Positions 31,676 through 33,658 of a DNA stretch of 33,658 nt are shown here, piece by piece. Numbering within the stretch: the first letter of the stretch is position 1; every line of letters starts with the position of its first letter. The stretch is from QPIN01 sp964535875. Its GTDB lineage: Bacteria; Pseudomonadota; Gammaproteobacteria; Methylococcales; Methylomonadaceae. The position numbers and the translations under genes are program-made. Under the pieces are notes generated by a model, which worked only from the letters and a program-made list of their open reading frames with translations, did no database searches and had not been told where the DNA came from. The stretch spans positions 1 through 33,658 of the forward strand of contig CAZHUE010000005.1 in the NCBI GenBank assembly GCA_964535875.1, written 5' to 3'.

Positions 31676-32979
31676 AGAAGAAAAAACAACAAGTACAGGA
31701 TTTATTAGACTTTATTGATCATAGTCCCAGTCCTTACCATGTGGTAAATAACATAGAAAACCAATTAGTTGAAAGTAACTTTAAACAACTGGATGAAAAA
31801 CACAAATGGAGATTGAAAAGAGGAGGGCAATATTACGTTATTCGAGATGATTCTTCTATCATTTTCTTTGTTGCTGGGGAAAAGCCCTTAACAGATTCTG
31901 GCTATAAAATTTTAGGTGCCCATACTGACTCCCCTAGTTTAAAAATTAAACCAAACCCTGTTAATAATACAGAAGGCTTATTAAGATTAGGTGTAGAAGT
32001 CTATGGAGGGCCAATTTTAGCAACCTTTACCGATAGAGATTTAAGTTTAGCAGGCCGATTTAGTTATAAAACACCTGACGGACAAATTGATAGCCAGCTG
32101 GTTAAGTTTGAGCAACCATTATTACGCCTACCCAACCTTGCCATCCATATGAACAGAACGGTTAATGAGGAAGGGCTAAAGTTACACAAACAAAATGAAT
32201 TAGCATTAATTATCTCTACAGCCATTGGAACACAGCTTTCTCAGCAATATTTAACTCAGCTACTGGAACAAGCTTCTGGTATCAAAGCAAAAGACATTCT
32301 ATCCTGGGAGTTAAATGTTTTTGACACTCAAAAAGGTTCTTTTTGGGGAGATAAACAACAGTTTTATGCCAACAGCCAGCTTGACAATTTAGCATCTTGC
32401 CATGCAGGACTTCAGGCTTTATTAAATGATTCAGCTTTAACCTCCGGCAACACAAACCTTTGTGCTTTTTTTGATCATGAAGAAATTGGCAGTGAAAGCA
32501 CTAAGGGAGCAGATGGCAGCTTTTTACCCGACATCCTTGAGCGTATTGCTCTGGCAATGGAGCTAAATAAAGAGGACTATCAACGCACCCTGGCCAACAG
32601 CTTTATGATCAGTGCAGATATGGCTCACGCCTACCAACCCAACTTTCCCTCTGCCTACGAGCCAGAACATAAAGTAACAGTCAACAAAGGGCCGGTTATT
32701 AAAACAAACGCCAACCATCGCTACTCATCAGAATGCATTTCAGAAGCAATGTTTATCAATTGGTGTAATCAAACCAAAACACCGTATCAAAAATATTCAC
32801 ATCGTACAGATATTCCATGTGGCAGCACAATTGGTCCAATGACTTCTGCAAAACTAGGCATCAGAACAATAGATGTAGGAAACCCAATGTGGGCAATGCA
32901 CAGTATCAGAGAAAGTGCAGGAGTGGAAGATCATACCCATATAATTAATGTCTTTAGCCACTTTTTCTCGACTGACTAA
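31672..32979 (+). CDS. M18-family aminopeptidase
   Basis: This dinuclear zinc exopeptidase removes N-terminal residues, often aspartate or other acidic residues in the M18 family. The 435-residue length is normal. Metal-binding and catalytic motifs are H-T-D-S-P near 83-87, Q-L-D-N-L-A near 241-246, F-D-H-E-E-I-G-S near 268-275 (catalytic Glu and metal Glu), D-M-A-H-A near 318-322, and the late I-R-E-S-A-G-V-E-D near 415-423, with its following His. It overlaps msrB by four bases and is followed after nine bases by the AlkB-like gene, so the three genes probably form one transcript. Specificity is not shown by the sequence. Confidence 0.93.
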   Translation: MKKKKQQVQDLLDFIDHSPSPYHVVNNIENQLVESNFKQLDEKHKWRLKRGGQYYVIRDDSSIIFFVAGEKPLTDSGYKILGAHTDSPSLKIKPNPVNNTEGLLRLGVEVYGGPILATFTDRDLSLAGRFSYKTPDGQIDSQLVKFEQPLLRLPNLAIHMNRTVNEEGLKLHKQNELALIISTAIGTQLSQQYLTQLLEQASGIKAKDILSWELNVFDTQKGSFWGDKQQFYANSQLDNLASCHAGLQALLNDSALTSGNTNLCAFFDHEEIGSESTKGADGSFLPDILERIALAMELNKEDYQRTLANSFMISADMAHAYQPNFPSAYEPEHKVTVNKGPVIKTNANHRYSSECISEAMFINWCNQTKTPYQKYSHRTDIPCGSTIGPMTSAKLGIRTIDVGNPMWAMHSIRESAGVEDHTHIINVFSHFFSTD

Positions 32980-32988
32980 ACTACACCT

Positions 32989-33582
32989 TTGAAGAACCTT
33001 CTTCCCTTCGATGGCGAACTGTTTTTAATAAAAAATTTTTACCAAACCACTGATGCAAACGAGTTATTTAAAACTCTATTGAATAGCTTGGCTTGGCAAG
33101 AAGAACAAATATATCTTTATGGTCGCTGGGTAAAAGTTCCTCGACTTATGTGTTGGTATGGAGACAAGGGAGCCAACTACCAATATTCTGGCGTTCTCCA
33201 CCAGCCATTACCTTGGCCTACCCACCTTTTAGAAATTAAACTAAAAATCGAGGCTGAGCAGAAACTCTCTTTTAATAGTGTTATGGGTAATCTTTATAGG
33301 AGTGGCTCTGACTCTATGGGGTGTCATGCAGATGATGAGAAAGAACTGGGTAAAAACCCAAGCATTGCCTCCCTAAGTCTTGGCGAATCGCGTTTGCTTA
33401 GATTTAGGCATAGTAAACACAAAGAAACTCTGGATGTTATGTTAACTCACGGTGATTTACTATTAATGAGTGGAGAAATACAACATCATTGGAAGCATGA
33501 ACTTCCAAAAACAAAAAAGACCAAAAAGGAACGGATTAACTTAACCTTCCGGAAAATTATTAATACTCCTCCTATTTATTGA
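32989..33582 (+). CDS. AlkB-like Fe(II)/2-oxoglutarate dioxygenase
   Basis: The 197-residue protein has the AlkB fold: P-R-L-M-C-W-Y-G-D near 47-55 (the P-R-x-x-x-x-Y-G motif), iron ligands H-A-D near 104-106 in C-H-A-D-D-E, S-L-S-L-G near 120-124, distal His in H-H-W-K-H-E-L-P near 163-170, and the 2-oxoglutarate Arg pair in R-I-N-L-T-F-R near 182-188. Relatives such as E. coli AlkB and ALKBH2/3 repair alkylated bases by oxidative demethylation. The start is a TTG; no ATG is available before the first conserved residues. It begins nine bases after the aminopeptidase stop. Confidence 0.9.
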   Translation: MKNLLPFDGELFLIKNFYQTTDANELFKTLLNSLAWQEEQIYLYGRWVKVPRLMCWYGDKGANYQYSGVLHQPLPWPTHLLEIKLKIEAEQKLSFNSVMGNLYRSGSDSMGCHADDEKELGKNPSIASLSLGESRLLRFRHSKHKETLDVMLTHGDLLLMSGEIQHHWKHELPKTKKTKKERINLTFRKIINTPPIY

Positions 33583-33603
33583 TCCCACTGCCATTAAAAG
33601 GTT

Positions 33604-33640
33604 TTAGGTAACACGCAATAAATAACCTACCGGTATTGCG
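33604..33640 (+). repeat. Short dispersed repeat TTAGGYAAC, copy 3, with hairpin
   Basis: TTAGGTAACACGCAATAAAT at 33604 matches copies at 21154 (plus) and 10282-10305 (minus). CGCAATA (33614-33620) and TATTGCG (33634-33640) form a stem followed by CAGAATTTTT, so it may also serve as a terminator after the AlkB-like gene. Confidence 0.55.
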
Positions 33641-33658
33641 CAGAATTTTTGCTTGTCT

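Noticed and set aside
1..33658. CRISPR arrays, tRNA or rRNA genes, defence islands
   Set aside because: No regularly spaced repeats, no tRNA-like cloverleaf I could support, and no nuclease or toxin gene clusters are visible.

Overview
The window is AT-rich DNA from a gammaproteobacterium. The markers are an lpoA-end/yraN/diaA/dolP block, an osmC-like gene divergent from crp, a glrK-qseG-glrR two-component operon and an E. coli-type cydAB. I cannot name a genus. A run of exactly 100 N at 18918-19017 marks a scaffold join, so this is a draft or metagenome assembly. Several short mobile-looking palindromic repeats lie between otherwise ordinary chromosomal genes.

Layout. 1-4793 (+): end of an LpoA-like protein, yraN, a 200-bp inverted-repeat element, diaA, dolP, a PilZ protein, argS and a SPOR membrane protein. 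4925-9637 (-): a Lon-like protease, ribA, a methyltransferase and a Tim44-like protein. 9750-10950: a frame-broken secreted-protein gene, an unknown intact gene, and a segment duplicated on either side of it. 11074-16486: dcd, ycgL-like, CPBP protease, a small membrane protein, an OsmC protein divergent from a Crp/Clp-type regulator, an asparaginase-like enzyme and apbC/mrp. 16868-19909: glrK-qseG-glrR, cut by the assembly gap. 19907-20701: a repeat relic, a 164-bp hairpin element, two CGTC-N10-GACA sites and a strong sigma-54 promoter leading to an unknown gene (20702-21133). 21210-28621: yaaA, cydA, cydB, a CydX-GGDEF fusion, a DUF502 protein, an AGCS symporter and oadB. 28652-30911: a palindromic element, oadA and oadG. 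31280-33582: msrB, an M18 aminopeptidase and an AlkB-like dioxygenase.

Two points stand out. First, the gene directly after cydB starts with a recognisable CydX (the small cytochrome bd subunit) and continues in frame into a GGDEF domain that has lost nearly all catalytic residues. This is a respiratory-oxidase subunit carrying a pseudo-diguanylate-cyclase. Second, downstream of glrR is a -24/-12 promoter with two upstream copies of a site resembling the GlrR operator known from enterobacteria (TGTC-N10-GACA). This suggests that the unknown 143-residue protein is a direct target of the adjacent GlrK/GlrR system. The sodium-linked genes (oadGAB and the AGCS symporter) suggest use of a sodium gradient. 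A PilZ protein and a Clp-like Crp protein add possible c-di-GMP links, but these are inferences.
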